DNA of 64,000 nucleotides from Clostridium neonatale (lineage in GTDB: Bacteria > Bacillota > Clostridia > Clostridiales > Clostridiaceae), in the NCBI RefSeq assembly GCF_001458595.1, contig NZ_LN890327.1, positions 611,294 through 675,293 on the forward strand. Direction: 5' to 3'. Shown piece by piece: positions 26,108 to 35,271 of the stretch (positions are counted from its first letter, which is position 1; each line of letters begins with the position of its first letter). The notes beneath the pieces were generated by a model. The model was not told where the DNA came from. It did no database searches and saw only the letters and a program-made list of their open reading frames with translations. Position numbers and translations under genes: made by a program.

Positions 26108-27082
26108 ATGATAAGGGAGTATAGAAGAACACTAATAGCTATTATTCTTATATTCATGTTTTTTATAGGCACAATAGGTATTTTTATTTATATTGATAGT
26201 GATGGCATATATTCTGCTGATGGAGTAGAAAATCAAAGAAGAATTGGTGCAACTTATATGACTATGAATAATACTTATTTTAAAGTCATAAATCAAGAAA
26301 TACGTTATATAGTTGAAGAACAAGGTGATGTTTTAATAACAAGAGATCCAGCTTTAAATTTAGACAAACAAATTGAAGAAATATATGACTTTATAGATAT
26401 GAAAGTGGATGCAATTTTTATAAATACAGTTGATTGGATAGGGATAAAGCCAGCTCTTGAAGATGCAAAAAAGGCAGGAATCATTATTATTGCAATAGAT
26501 ACAGATGTATATGATGAAAATTTAATAGATTGTACCATTTTGTCTGATAATTATAATGCTGGTGTAGAATGTGCAAAAGATTTAATGAAAAATAGTGAAG
26601 AAGCTAATATAATTTTATTAGAGCATACAATAGCAAAATCAGCTATAGACAGGATTAAAGGATTTGAAGATACAATTAAAAATAATAATAATTATAAAAT
26701 AGTTGCAAGAAGTAACTGTGATGGACAATTAGAAACAGCAATGCCTGTTGTAGAAAACTTACTAGCTAAAGCACCAGATGCAAACGTTATTATGGCATTG
26801 AATGATCCAAGTGCACTAGGTGCGATTATGGCTTTAGAACAAAAGAATATAAAAAATATAAAGGTTTATGGAATTGATGGATCTCCAGATGGAAAGCGAA
26901 TGATAGAGGATAACAGAATGACTGTTACAGTAGCACAATCTCCAAAGAATATTGGGAGAATTTCAGCAGAAAAATTATACGAAATATTTAAAGGAAATTC
27001 TATAGAGAAGAAAATAATTGTTCCAGTTGAGATTATAAACAGTGAGAATATAGATAAATATAAAATAGATGCATGGCAGTAA
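26108..27082 (+). CDS. Membrane-anchored ribose/galactose-type sugar-binding protein (sensor subunit)
   Basis: 324 residues. One N-terminal hydrophobic helix (IAIILIFMFFIGTIGIFIYI) has no lipobox or clear cleavage site, so the protein is probably tethered outside the membrane. The rest is a Peripla_BP_4 type I binding fold: QIEEIYDFIDMKVDAIFINT, IIIIAIDTDVYD, VIMALNDPSALGAIMALEQK and KVYGIDGSPDGKRMIE. The start is ATG 26108 after GGGGGAG. Directly downstream are a histidine kinase, a response regulator and a second binding protein, with no ABC permease or ATPase. It most likely presents a sugar to the kinase, as XylFII does for LytS in known clostridial three-component systems. Confidence 0.85.
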   Translation: MIREYRRTLIAIILIFMFFIGTIGIFIYIDSDGIYSADGVENQRRIGATYMTMNNTYFKVINQEIRYIVEEQGDVLITRDPALNLDKQIEEIYDFIDMKVDAIFINTVDWIGIKPALEDAKKAGIIIIAIDTDVYDENLIDCTILSDNYNAGVECAKDLMKNSEEANIILLEHTIAKSAIDRIKGFEDTIKNNNNYKIVARSNCDGQLETAMPVVENLLAKAPDANVIMALNDPSALGAIMALEQKNIKNIKVYGIDGSPDGKRMIEDNRMTVTVAQSPKNIGRISAEKLYEIFKGNSIEKKIIVPVEIINSENIDKYKIDAWQ

Positions 27083-27112
27083 GAAAATTAGATAGTAATA
27101 AGGAGCAGTATA

Positions 27113-28453
27113 ATGAAATGGAATAAGATATTATCGTATATTGGTTATTTTATGAAATGGCTGAATTTATTAATAATTCTTTTTATCTCTATAACTATGG
27201 CGTATAGTACTTATTTAATAAGTAATTCTAGTGGATCAAGAGAATTTTTAGAGCAAATACCTACTTTGCCAATGAAGCCTAATCTTACTGTTATAATTTC
27301 AATAATCACATATATAGTACTTTTAATCATTATGCAATTAAAAGAAAAACAGGAAAGAAAACGTCTAGGTGTAATAATCTTGTTTTCTACTATGGAGTTA
27401 GCCTTATGTTCAGTAGTATTATATGCGTTAAATATGAGCTATAACGGCATAATTCTAGTGGTAATTGCAGATATAATTTATCATGTAAAAGATAGAAATA
27501 ATAAATTAATATTTTTAAGTATTATGATTATTATATATATTTTATGTGATTATGATTTTGTGTCACTAAAATTTAGTATGGTTTCATTTTCAAAGTACTT
27601 AGTTTATTATAACACTAGAATTCAAAATTATATTTTAGGATTAAAAAGTATGCTTACATCAATAAATATAATGAGTTTTATATTGTATGTAATTATTCTT
27701 ATGAGAATACAAAGTGATGAAAATGAAAGGATAAAAGTCCTTAATGATAAATTAAATAAAGCTAATAGTGAGCTTAAGATAATGAATATAAAACTTAAAG
27801 ATTATGCAAGTAAAACTGAAAAAATGACAGAAACAAGAGAGAGAAATAGGCTTGCAAGAGAAATTCATGATACTATTGGACATTCTCTCACAGGCATAAT
27901 TGCAGGTATAGATGCATGTAGTACAATTATAGATTATTCGCCAGAAGGTGTTAAAAAACAGCTTGATGTTATAAGAAAAGTAGCCAAGCAAGGGATTAAT
28001 GATGTAAGAAGGTCGGTAAAAGCTCTTAGACCAGATGTGCTAGAAAATCTATCATTTGAAGAAGCAATAGAAAAGATGATATTTGAAATAGGAGATGCTT
28101 CTAAATGCAATATAATATTAGAAAATCAAATGGATGACCTTAAATTTGATTCAGATGAAGAAGATGCTATATATAGAGTAATACAAGAAAGTATAACAAA
28201 TGCAATAAGGCATGGACATGCTACAAAGGTTTATGTAACTATATATAAAAGAGAAAATGACTTAGTTTTAATAGTAACGGATAATGGAATAGGATGTGAA
28301 AAAATAGAAAGTGGATTTGGCTTACAGCATATGAAGGAAAGGGTAGAATTATTAAATGGGAGTATAGAATTTAGTAGTAAAAACGGTTTTACTATAATAG
28401 CTAATATACCAATTAGACGAGGTGATATATATGGTCAAAGTATTGATTGCTGA
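27113..28453 (+). CDS. NarL-type sensor histidine kinase with six TM helices
   Basis: 446 residues. About six TM helices in residues 10-205 without a sizeable extracytoplasmic domain, then a coiled coil (ERIKVLNDKLNKANSELKIM). The HisKA_3 dimerisation domain is RNRLAREIHDTIGHSLTGI with the phospho-His in REIHD. The HATPase_c domain shows ITNAIRHG, VTDNGIG and GFGLQHMKERVELLNG. Lack of its own sensor domain fits signal input from the binding protein encoded 30 bp upstream. The 3' end overlaps the response regulator gene by 23 bp, so the pair is coupled. Confidence 0.92.
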   Translation: MKWNKILSYIGYFMKWLNLLIILFISITMAYSTYLISNSSGSREFLEQIPTLPMKPNLTVIISIITYIVLLIIMQLKEKQERKRLGVIILFSTMELALCSVVLYALNMSYNGIILVVIADIIYHVKDRNNKLIFLSIMIIIYILCDYDFVSLKFSMVSFSKYLVYYNTRIQNYILGLKSMLTSINIMSFILYVIILMRIQSDENERIKVLNDKLNKANSELKIMNIKLKDYASKTEKMTETRERNRLAREIHDTIGHSLTGIIAGIDACSTIIDYSPEGVKKQLDVIRKVAKQGINDVRRSVKALRPDVLENLSFEEAIEKMIFEIGDASKCNIILENQMDDLKFDSDEEDAIYRVIQESITNAIRHGHATKVYVTIYKRENDLVLIVTDNGIGCEKIESGFGLQHMKERVELLNGSIEFSSKNGFTIIANIPIRRGDIYGQSIDC

Positions 28454-29114
28454 TGATCAGGAATTAATAAGAGAGAGCTTAAAAATTGTATTAAGTTCAG
28501 ATGAAAAAATAGAGGTTATTGATATTGTTTCCAATGGCTTAGATGTTATTAAGAGTGTAAGAAGAAATAATCCGGATGTTATATTAATGGATATCCGTAT
28601 GCCAGAAATGGATGGAGTTCAGTGTACAAAAGTAATAAAAGAAATGTATCATGATATAAAAATAATAGTATTAACAACTTTTGATGATGATGAATATATA
28701 TATGATGCAATTAAGTATGGAGCTAGTGGATACTTATTAAAAGGGGTTTCTATGAAGGAATTAATAGAAGGTATACATACAGTAGCTAGAGGTGGTGCAA
28801 TGATAAATCCAGATATTGCTACAAAGGTAGTTAAGTTATTCTCACAACTTGCAAAGGGAAATTTAGGAATAAAGGTGAATAAAAAGAACATCGAAACAAT
28901 TGGAAAGACAGAATGGAAGGTTATACAGCAGGTTGGAAGAGGATTATCAAACAAAGAAATAGCAAAAGTATTATTTTTATCAGAAGGAACTGTAAGAAAC
29001 TATTTGAGTCAGGTGTTAAATAAATTAGACTTAAGAGATAGAACTCAATTGGCTATTTGGGCAGTAGAAACAGGCGTAACCACTAGAGATTTCGGTGATA
29101 AATATGAAAGATAG
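28431..29114 (+). CDS. NarL/LuxR family response regulator
   Basis: 227 residues from ATG 28431, preceded by GAGGTG. The receiver domain has the acidic pair in IADDQELIRE, phospho-Asp in VILMDIRMPEMDG, Thr in VLTTFDDDEY and Lys in GYLLKGV. The LuxR HTH is IQQVGRGLSNKEIAKVLFLS then GTVRNYLSQVLNKL. It is the partner of the overlapping kinase. Targets are not in evidence; sugar-uptake genes such as the PTS downstream are one possibility. Confidence 0.93.
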   Translation: MVKVLIADDQELIRESLKIVLSSDEKIEVIDIVSNGLDVIKSVRRNNPDVILMDIRMPEMDGVQCTKVIKEMYHDIKIIVLTTFDDDEYIYDAIKYGASGYLLKGVSMKELIEGIHTVARGGAMINPDIATKVVKLFSQLAKGNLGIKVNKKNIETIGKTEWKVIQQVGRGLSNKEIAKVLFLSEGTVRNYLSQVLNKLDLRDRTQLAIWAVETGVTTRDFGDKYER

Positions 29115-30414
29115 AAGATTTATATTTAGATTACTAGTTTGTATATTCTTGGTAATAATATTTTTTATAGTATTAAAAGCATCACAAAAGAAAACAATTA
29201 TAACTTTTGGAATGTTTGCAGGGAGTAATTGGGATGTTCCTTATAGTAATTCATATGAAATAATAGATAATGCTATAAAAAGATTTGAAGAAAAAAATCC
29301 AGGAGTAGAAGTGAAATATGTAAATGGAATAATGAAGGAAGATTATTCAGAGTGGTTATCAAGTGAACTTCTAAAAGGAACTGCACCAGATGTATTTATG
29401 ATTTTGCCAGAAGATTTTAATACATTATCTAATGTTGGTGCAATGGAGAATCTTAATAAATTAATTCAAAAGGATAAGGAGTTTGATAAAAATAAATATT
29501 ATAATACTTCTTATAAGTTTGGACAATATGAAGAAAATCAATTTGCATTACCTTATGAAAGTGTACCAACTATGATGTTTGTTAACAAAACTCTGCTAGA
29601 AAATGAAGGGATACAGATGCCAAGTAATAATTGGACATTTGATGAATTTTATAAGATATGCAAAGAAGTTACTAAGGATACTGATAATGATGGGATAATA
29701 GATCAATTTGGATATTATGATTATACTTGGGAGGATGCTATATATTCGAATGGAGTGACTTTATTCAATGAAGATGGAACAAAATCATATTTTGGAGATA
29801 AAAAAGTTGAAGAAGCAGTTAGCTTTATACAGAAATTAGATAAGCTTAATAATGGCTATAGAGTAACATCAAAAGATTTTGATGATGGAAAAGTAGCCTT
29901 TCATCCTTTATTATTTTCAGAATATACTACATATAAGACTTACCCATGGAAGATAAAAAAATATTCTGGATTTGAATGGGATTGTATTAAGCTGCCAGCA
30001 GGTGAAAATGGAGAAAATATATCAGAAGTTACTACACTGCTTATGGGTATTAATTCTAAGACAAAGAAAGAACAGCTGGCATGGGAATTTTTAAAGACAT
30101 TAACTTATGATGAAGACGTACAAAAAGAAATATTCAAGTATTCTCAAGGAGTATCAGTATTAAAAAATGTTACAAATTCAGAAGAAGTCATAGAGGAGCT
30201 TAGTAAAAGTACACCTAATGGAAGTTATATTGATATGACATTGTTAAATGAAATAATGGAAAGTGGAATTGTTTCACCAAGGTTTAGAAAATATAATTCT
30301 GTAATGGATATGGCAGATAATATGATAAATCAAGCTATAAATGATGAGGACGATAATTTAAGTTATCTTTTATCAAAGCTTCAGCGTGAAGTAAATAATA
30401 TTTTAAGAAACTAA
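29104..30414 (+). CDS. Membrane-anchored extracellular solute-binding protein (SBP_bac_1)
   Basis: 436 residues from ATG 29104, overlapping the regulator gene by 11 bp. An N-terminal helix (FRLLVCIFLVIIFFIVLKAS) has no lipobox. Then a sugar-type SBP_bac_1 fold: NAIKRFEEKNPGVEVKYVNG, GTAPDVFMILPEDF, MFVNKTLLENEGIQMPSNNW and LLMGINSKTKKEQLAWEFLK. No permeases follow, only a terminator. Possibly a second sensor or modulator of the kinase, or a binding subunit working with a transporter elsewhere. Close to the multiple-sugar class by motif. Confidence 0.85.
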   Translation: MKDRRFIFRLLVCIFLVIIFFIVLKASQKKTIITFGMFAGSNWDVPYSNSYEIIDNAIKRFEEKNPGVEVKYVNGIMKEDYSEWLSSELLKGTAPDVFMILPEDFNTLSNVGAMENLNKLIQKDKEFDKNKYYNTSYKFGQYEENQFALPYESVPTMMFVNKTLLENEGIQMPSNNWTFDEFYKICKEVTKDTDNDGIIDQFGYYDYTWEDAIYSNGVTLFNEDGTKSYFGDKKVEEAVSFIQKLDKLNNGYRVTSKDFDDGKVAFHPLLFSEYTTYKTYPWKIKKYSGFEWDCIKLPAGENGENISEVTTLLMGINSKTKKEQLAWEFLKTLTYDEDVQKEIFKYSQGVSVLKNVTNSEEVIEELSKSTPNGSYIDMTLLNEIMESGIVSPRFRKYNSVMDMADNMINQAINDEDDNLSYLLSKLQREVNNILRN

Positions 30415-30426
30415 AGTTTGTATGAG

Positions 30427-30474
30427 AAAATCCAATGAAGTTAATTATAAAATATAACTTCATTGGATTTTTTT
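30427..30474 (+). terminator. Intrinsic terminator of the sensory operon
   Basis: 17-bp stem AAAATCCAATGAAGTTA and complement, about 11-nt loop, followed by TTTTTT. Confidence 0.85.
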
Positions 30475-30607
30475 ATAAAAATATATATCTAAAGAATCTG
30501 ATGAGCTTTTTTGTAAATACAAAGATATAGTTTATGAAGAAGACTGTGTTATAGGAATTTAATAAAGATACATTATGATTAAAGAATCGTATTTAAATCA
30601 ATATATC

Positions 30608-30683
30608 ACTTATAAATACTTAAAATATCAAAATTATACTTATAAATACTTATATATATTGAAAAAATACTTAAAAACGCTTA
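30608..30683 (+). promoter_or_regulatory. Three direct 15-bp repeats upstream of deoR-like gene (candidate operator array)
   Basis: ACTTATAAATACTTA at 30608-30622 and again at 30638-30652, with a related ACTTAAAAACGCTTA at 30669-30683. Start-to-start spacing is 30 and 31 bp, close to three helical turns, so all copies face the same side of the DNA. Position 40-120 bp before a DeoR-family gene suggests autoregulation. Confidence 0.55.
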
Positions 30684-30725
30684 ATATATTAATATAAATA
30701 TAAGCACTTTTAAGGAGTGATAATA

Positions 30726-31487
30726 ATGTATCAAGAAGAACGTATATACAAAATTTTAAAACTATTAAGAGAAAAGAAGAGTTTATCTAATCAAGAAATT
30801 ATGGAGAAATTTAATATATCTAGGGATACTGCAAGAAGGGATATATTAAAACTTGTTGATGAGGGGGTGGCAGTGCGTACACATGGTGGAATTACAATAC
30901 CTGAATTGTTTTCTGAAATAGGATACTATAAGGAAAGAATCAATATGAATTCATCAGTAAAAATAGAGTTAGCTAAAAAAGCTTCAAATCACTTAAAAAA
31001 CAAACAGGTTTGTTTTCTTGATGTATCTACAACCTTAAATGAGATATGTGATTATGTTAAAAATGGTATTTATGTGGTTACTCATTCAATAGACAATATG
31101 GAACGACTTTATAAAAAAGAGTGTGATGTTAATATACTCGGAGGAAAACTTAATAAGAATAACAGATTTCTTTATGGTGCAGCTACAATATTACAAATAG
31201 AAAATATTCATTTTGATATTGCGTTTTTAGGTGCTGCAGCAATTCAAAAAGATGGAATATATGTTGAAGATCAAGAAGATTCTTATATTAAAAAGAAGGT
31301 TTCAGAAAGATCAGATTTAGTATGCGTAGTAGCTGATGATAGTAAATTTTTAAAGACTAGCAAGTTTAAAGGAGCAAGACTAAGTGATATAGATATACTA
31401 ATTACAAATAAAATGCCACCTAAAGAAATTGTAGAAAGTTTAAAAGAAGCTAATGTGGAGATTGAGATATTGGAGGAGGATATATAA
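30726..31487 (+). CDS. DeoR family transcriptional regulator
   Basis: 253 residues from ATG 30726 (AAGGAG eight bases upstream). N-terminal HTH with the family signature (KKSLSNQEIMEKFNISRDTA then RRDILKLVDEGVAVRTHGGI) and a C-terminal sugar-phosphate-sensing domain (CFLDVSTTLNEICD, DIAFLGAAAIQKDG). Usually represses sugar-phosphate metabolism genes and is released by a phosphorylated sugar. It overlaps the HAD phosphatase gene by one base and lies ~1.1 kb before a mannose-family PTS, which is the likely target together with its own operon. Confidence 0.92.
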   Translation: MYQEERIYKILKLLREKKSLSNQEIMEKFNISRDTARRDILKLVDEGVAVRTHGGITIPELFSEIGYYKERINMNSSVKIELAKKASNHLKNKQVCFLDVSTTLNEICDYVKNGIYVVTHSIDNMERLYKKECDVNILGGKLNKNNRFLYGAATILQIENIHFDIAFLGAAAIQKDGIYVEDQEDSYIKKKVSERSDLVCVVADDSKFLKTSKFKGARLSDIDILITNKMPPKEIVESLKEANVEIEILEEDI

Positions 31488-32293
31488 TGGATAAATGTAA
31501 GATAGTATTTAGTGATATTGATGGAACACTTTTAACTAGCGAGAATAAGATAGGCGAAAATACTAATAAGAAAATTAAAGAACTTGAATATTTAGGTATA
31601 CCATTTGTTTTGGTTTCAGCAAGAATGCCAGAAGGTATTTATCTAGTTCAAAAAGCTTTAAATATAAAATCACCAATCGTATGTTATAGTGGTGGTCTAA
31701 TAATAGATGAAGAAAACAAAATAATTGATAGTAGGGGAATTAAAGTAAGTAAAGCCATTGAAGTTAAAAAATATGTAAAAGATAACTGGAAAGATATTTG
31801 CTGCAGTGTCTATTCATATAATAATTGGATTGCTGATGATATAAAAAATAAGTGGATCATTCAAGAAAGTGAGATAACTAAAGCAATTCCAATAATAGGA
31901 GAACTTACAGATGTATTAGAAAATAATCAAGAAATTCATAAGATACTATGTATAGGAGATGCTGATATTATTAATGAGGCTGTAAATAAATTAAAAGAAA
32001 AATATCCAGAGCTTTCAATTTACAAGTCCAAGGATACTTATCTAGAAATAATGGAGGGACAGGCTAATAAAGCTGATGCTGTTAAAATATTATGTGATTC
32101 TATGAATATAAATATTAAACATTCTATTTCATTTGGAGATAACTATAACGATATAGATATGCTTAAAACTACTGGAAAAAGCTATGCCATGGGAAATGCT
32201 CCAGAAGAAGTAAAGATGCAAGCTGACTATGTGACATTAGATAATAACAATGAGGGTATATTTGAAGTATTAAAAAAATATAGTTTTAAATAG
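31487..32293 (+). CDS. Cof-type HAD-IIB family sugar phosphatase
   Basis: 268 residues. HAD motif I FSDIDGTLLTSENKI (nucleophile Asp), motif II VLVSARMP, and motifs III/IV KADAVKIL and SFGDNYNDIDMLK. The C2-type cap lies between, as in Cof/YidA proteins. It dephosphorylates sugar phosphates or similar small phosphates in the cytoplasm. Translationally coupled (ATGG/TAA overlap) to the deoR-like regulator, so it may drain or recycle the regulator's sugar-phosphate inducer. Confidence 0.9.
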   Translation: MDKCKIVFSDIDGTLLTSENKIGENTNKKIKELEYLGIPFVLVSARMPEGIYLVQKALNIKSPIVCYSGGLIIDEENKIIDSRGIKVSKAIEVKKYVKDNWKDICCSVYSYNNWIADDIKNKWIIQESEITKAIPIIGELTDVLENNQEIHKILCIGDADIINEAVNKLKEKYPELSIYKSKDTYLEIMEGQANKADAVKILCDSMNINIKHSISFGDNYNDIDMLKTTGKSYAMGNAPEEVKMQADYVTLDNNNEGIFEVLKKYSFK

Positions 32294-32299
32294 TATATA

Positions 32300-32337
32300 A
32301 AAATAGCCATCTTATAATTTTAAGAAGGCTATTTTTA
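32300..32337 (+). terminator. Intrinsic terminator of deoR-HAD operon
   Basis: Stem AAAATAGCC / GGCTATTTT with inner CTT/AAG pairs and a following T run. Confidence 0.8.
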
Positions 32338-32450
32338 TACTCTAAATTATTATATAAAGATAAATCTATAACTACATTATGTAAGAAATATAATATTTTA
32401 AATACGAAGATAGTATATTCTTTGATGAATAATAGGGAAGAAAAGTTTTT

Positions 32451-32526
32451 CATATTACATTTATCATTATGATCATGACAAATGTAATATGAAAACGATG
32501 ACTATAGACACATGTAATCGTTCTAA
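32451..32526 (+). promoter_or_regulatory. PTS operon control region: two cre-like sites and a 12-bp inverted repeat
   Basis: TGAAAACGATGACT (32490-32503) and TGTAATCGTTCTAA (32513-32526) each match the CcpA cre consensus TGWAANCGNTNWCA except at one position. They are 23 bp apart. Just upstream CATATTACATTT (32451-32462) and AAATGTAATATG (32480-32491) form a perfect 12-bp inverted repeat. This predicts carbon catabolite control plus a specific regulator, 65-140 bp before the first PTS gene. Confidence 0.6.
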
Positions 32527-32590
32527 TAAATTGTTACACTTTAATCAAACAAATAAATGTTTAATTTATATTTAAGGGGAGGGATGAAAT

Positions 32591-33019
32591 ATGAAGTATG
32601 TGTTATTAGTAAGTCATGGAACTTTTGCAAATGGACTGCATAGCGTGTTAGAGATGATGGCTGGAAGTGATAGAAATGATATTTTAAGCACTAATTTAAT
32701 TAATGGTATGACTGTAGAGAGATTCGAAGGTGAAGTTGAGAAACTAGTTCAAGAAATTACTCAAGAGGACCAAATAATATTACTTGCAGATCTTATAGGT
32801 GGATCACCACTAACAACAACTTTAAATGTTTTAAGTAAAAAAGATATGTTAAAAAACACAATGGTCTTTGGTGGAATGAATTTATCATTAGCGCTTAATG
32901 CAGTATTAATGAAAGATGTTCTAAAACAAGATGAATTTAAACAAGTACTAATCGAAGAGTCAAAAGAATCTATAAAAGAATTTGAATTAGATTCAGATGG
33001 AAATGATGATGATATTTAA
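32591..33019 (+). CDS. Mannose-family PTS EIIA component
   Basis: 142 residues. Family fold of EIIA(Man): LLVSHGTFANGLHSVLEMMA with the phospho-acceptor His9, a mid-segment IILLADLIGGSPLTT and FGGMNLSLALNAV. Receives phosphate from HPr and passes it to the EIIB encoded 13 bp downstream. Ribosome site GGGGAGGG. First gene of a complete EIIA-EIIB-EIIC-EIID operon. Separate EIIA and EIIB genes resemble the fructose/sorbose/N-acetylgalactosamine branch; the exact sugar cannot be fixed. Confidence 0.92.
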   Translation: MKYVLLVSHGTFANGLHSVLEMMAGSDRNDILSTNLINGMTVERFEGEVEKLVQEITQEDQIILLADLIGGSPLTTTLNVLSKKDMLKNTMVFGGMNLSLALNAVLMKDVLKQDEFKQVLIEESKESIKEFELDSDGNDDDI

Positions 33020-33032
33020 GGGGGAATAAATT

Positions 33033-33527
33033 ATGTCAATTTCATTTATTAGAGTAGATGATAGAATGATTCATGGTCAAACATGCACACGCTGGGCATT
33101 AGAATATCCTTGTGATGGACTAATAGCTGTAAATGATAAAGCTGCACATACACCTGTATTAAAAGCAGCATACAAAAGTGCGAGTGGGAAAAAGACTTTT
33201 GTATGGACGCATGAAGAATGGAAAGAAAAATCCCAAAAGGTAATGGAAAGTAAAAGCCGTTATTTTTTAATAACAAAAGATCCAATTTCTATGGCTCAAA
33301 TTTTAGTAGATGATAAATTTGAACCAGGAATTAAAGAAGTTATTATAGGTCCATGTAATGATAGACCAGGTTCAATAAAACTTGGTAATAATCAATCAAT
33401 TACACAAGAAGAAGCAGAAGCTTTAGAAAAGATTATGAATGCTGGTTATAATGTTGAATTTGCATTATTAAAAGAAGAAGCAATTGGAAATTGGAAAAAA
33501 TTTAGAGGTCAATTTGGATTTAAATAA
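33033..33527 (+). CDS. Mannose-family PTS EIIB component
   Basis: 164 residues. EIIB(Man/Sor) start FIRVDDRMIHGQTCTRWALE with the phospho-His14, then KTFVWTHEEWKEK and IIGPCNDRPGS. It transfers phosphate from EIIA to the sugar during transport. Ribosome site AAGGGGG. The usual family length is ~160, so the protein is complete. Confidence 0.93.
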   Translation: MSISFIRVDDRMIHGQTCTRWALEYPCDGLIAVNDKAAHTPVLKAAYKSASGKKTFVWTHEEWKEKSQKVMESKSRYFLITKDPISMAQILVDDKFEPGIKEVIIGPCNDRPGSIKLGNNQSITQEEAEALEKIMNAGYNVEFALLKEEAIGNWKKFRGQFGFK

Positions 33528-33545
33528 TAAAGGGGGATGGTGTAA

Positions 33546-34394
33546 ATGACAATTACTTGGATTCAGGCAATATTATTTGGATTACTTGCATGTCTAGCAA
33601 GTATGCCAGGTATGGGAGGTACAGCAATAGGAAACTATACTTTAGGAAGACCATTAGTTGCAGGATTAATAGTTGGATTAATAGTTGGTGATGTTTCAAC
33701 AGGTATTATGGTTGGTGCAGCTATTCAGGTTATATATATAGCATTAGTAACACCAGGTGGAACAGTATCAGCTGATGTTCGTGCAATAAGTTATATAGGA
33801 ATTCCATTATCAATAGCAGCAATAAAAGGACTTGGAATTGATCCTTCAACAGTTGAAGCTGCTCAAATGGCAGCAGCTTTAGGAGCAGCAGTTGGAACAC
33901 TTGGAACAGTACTTTTTTATGGAACTGCTACTATGAACTTAGTATGGCAGCATATAGGCTGGAAAGCAGTTGAAAAAGGTGATTTCAAGAAACTTTATGC
34001 TGTAGATATGATATTACCTTGGGTTTCACACATACTTTTTAGCTTTATCCCAACATTAATTATCACTAAGATGGGTGCTAATATGGTTGATATAATAAAA
34101 ACAACATTGCCTATGGATGGACTAGCTATGAAAACTTTATTTACTGTAGGAAGTTTGCTTCCAGCAGTTGGTATAGCAATATTATTAAAGCAAGTTGTAA
34201 ATAAAGCAACAGATATGCTTACATTTTTATTTGGATTCATTTTAGCAGCATTTATGGGAGTAAATTTAATTGGATCTGCAATAGTAGGAGGTTTCTTTGC
34301 TGTAATTAATTATAAAATTAAGATGATTCAAATTGCAAAGCCAGTAGCCTCCGGTGGAGGAAATGCAGTATATGATGATGAGGAGGAGATATAA
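33546..34394 (+). CDS. Mannose-family PTS EIIC permease
   Basis: 282 residues, mostly hydrophobic. EIIC(Man) landmarks: CLASMPGMGGTAIGNYTLGR, AGLIVGLIVGDVSTGIMVGA and IALVTPGGTVSADVRAISYI. With EIID it forms the sugar channel. Preceded by AAGGGGGATGG and separated from the EIID start by one base. Confidence 0.93.
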   Translation: MTITWIQAILFGLLACLASMPGMGGTAIGNYTLGRPLVAGLIVGLIVGDVSTGIMVGAAIQVIYIALVTPGGTVSADVRAISYIGIPLSIAAIKGLGIDPSTVEAAQMAAALGAAVGTLGTVLFYGTATMNLVWQHIGWKAVEKGDFKKLYAVDMILPWVSHILFSFIPTLIITKMGANMVDIIKTTLPMDGLAMKTLFTVGSLLPAVGIAILLKQVVNKATDMLTFLFGFILAAFMGVNLIGSAIVGGFFAVINYKIKMIQIAKPVASGGGNAVYDDEEEI

Positions 34395-34395
34395 A

Positions 34396-35238
34396 ATGGC
34401 TGAAAGTAATAAAAAAATATCTAAACAGGCATTAAAGAAATCTTTTAGAAATTGGTATTATGGACATTTAACTTGTTTCTCTCAAGAGCATATGCAGACA
34501 TTCGGATATTTATGTTCAATGCTTCCAATAATTGAGGACTTATATGATACAAAGGAAGAACAAAAAGAAGCACTTGAAACATATACAGCATTTTTTAATA
34601 CTGAGCCGCAATTAGGTACAGTTGTAGTTGGTATTACAGCAGGTCTTGAAGAGGCGAGAGCTAATGGTGATGATAATATAGATGGAGAAATGATTAATGG
34701 TATTAGAGCAGGACTTATGGGACCAGTAGCAGGAATAGGAGATTCTCTTGTTGTAGGTACATTAATTCCAATATTATTAGGTATAGCTTTAGGTCTATCA
34801 ACAAATGGATCACCATTAGGTGCAATATTTTATATTGTTGTATGGAATTTAGTTATTACTTTAGGGATGAGATTTCTTTATTACAAAGGATATGAATTAG
34901 GTGGAAAAGCAGTTGAGATTATAGTTGGTGAAAAAGCAAATGCTATACGTGAATCAGTTATTATGCTTGGAACAATAGTTATAGGAGCAGTTGCTGCATC
35001 ATGGATAAGTGTAACAACCTCATTTAAAATGTTTAATTCTGAAGGCGGGATAATTATTGATCTTCAAAATGTATGTGATGGTATTTTCCCTAAATTATTG
35101 CCACTATTAACAGTAATATTTTGCTGGTTCTTAATGAGCAAAAAGAAAATGTCACCTACAAAAGTTATGCTTATTCTTGTAGTAATAGCATTTATAGGAG
35201 TACTTGTAGGATTCTTTAACCCTGGATTACAATACTAA
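34396..35238 (+). CDS. Mannose-family PTS EIID component
   Basis: 280 residues from ATG 34396, preceded by GGAGGAG; the longer open frame from 34354 lies inside EIIC. EIID(Man) signatures: YYGHLTCFSQEHMQTFGYLC, FFNTEPQLGTVVVGITAGLE and GPVAGIGDSLVVGTLIPILL. TM helices are near the C-terminus. Completes the membrane part of the transporter. Confidence 0.93.
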   Translation: MAESNKKISKQALKKSFRNWYYGHLTCFSQEHMQTFGYLCSMLPIIEDLYDTKEEQKEALETYTAFFNTEPQLGTVVVGITAGLEEARANGDDNIDGEMINGIRAGLMGPVAGIGDSLVVGTLIPILLGIALGLSTNGSPLGAIFYIVVWNLVITLGMRFLYYKGYELGGKAVEIIVGEKANAIRESVIMLGTIVIGAVAASWISVTTSFKMFNSEGGIIIDLQNVCDGIFPKLLPLLTVIFCWFLMSKKKMSPTKVMLILVVIAFIGVLVGFFNPGLQY

Positions 35239-35271
35239 TTTAGAGATATATCCAGAGCTGGAGGCTATAAT

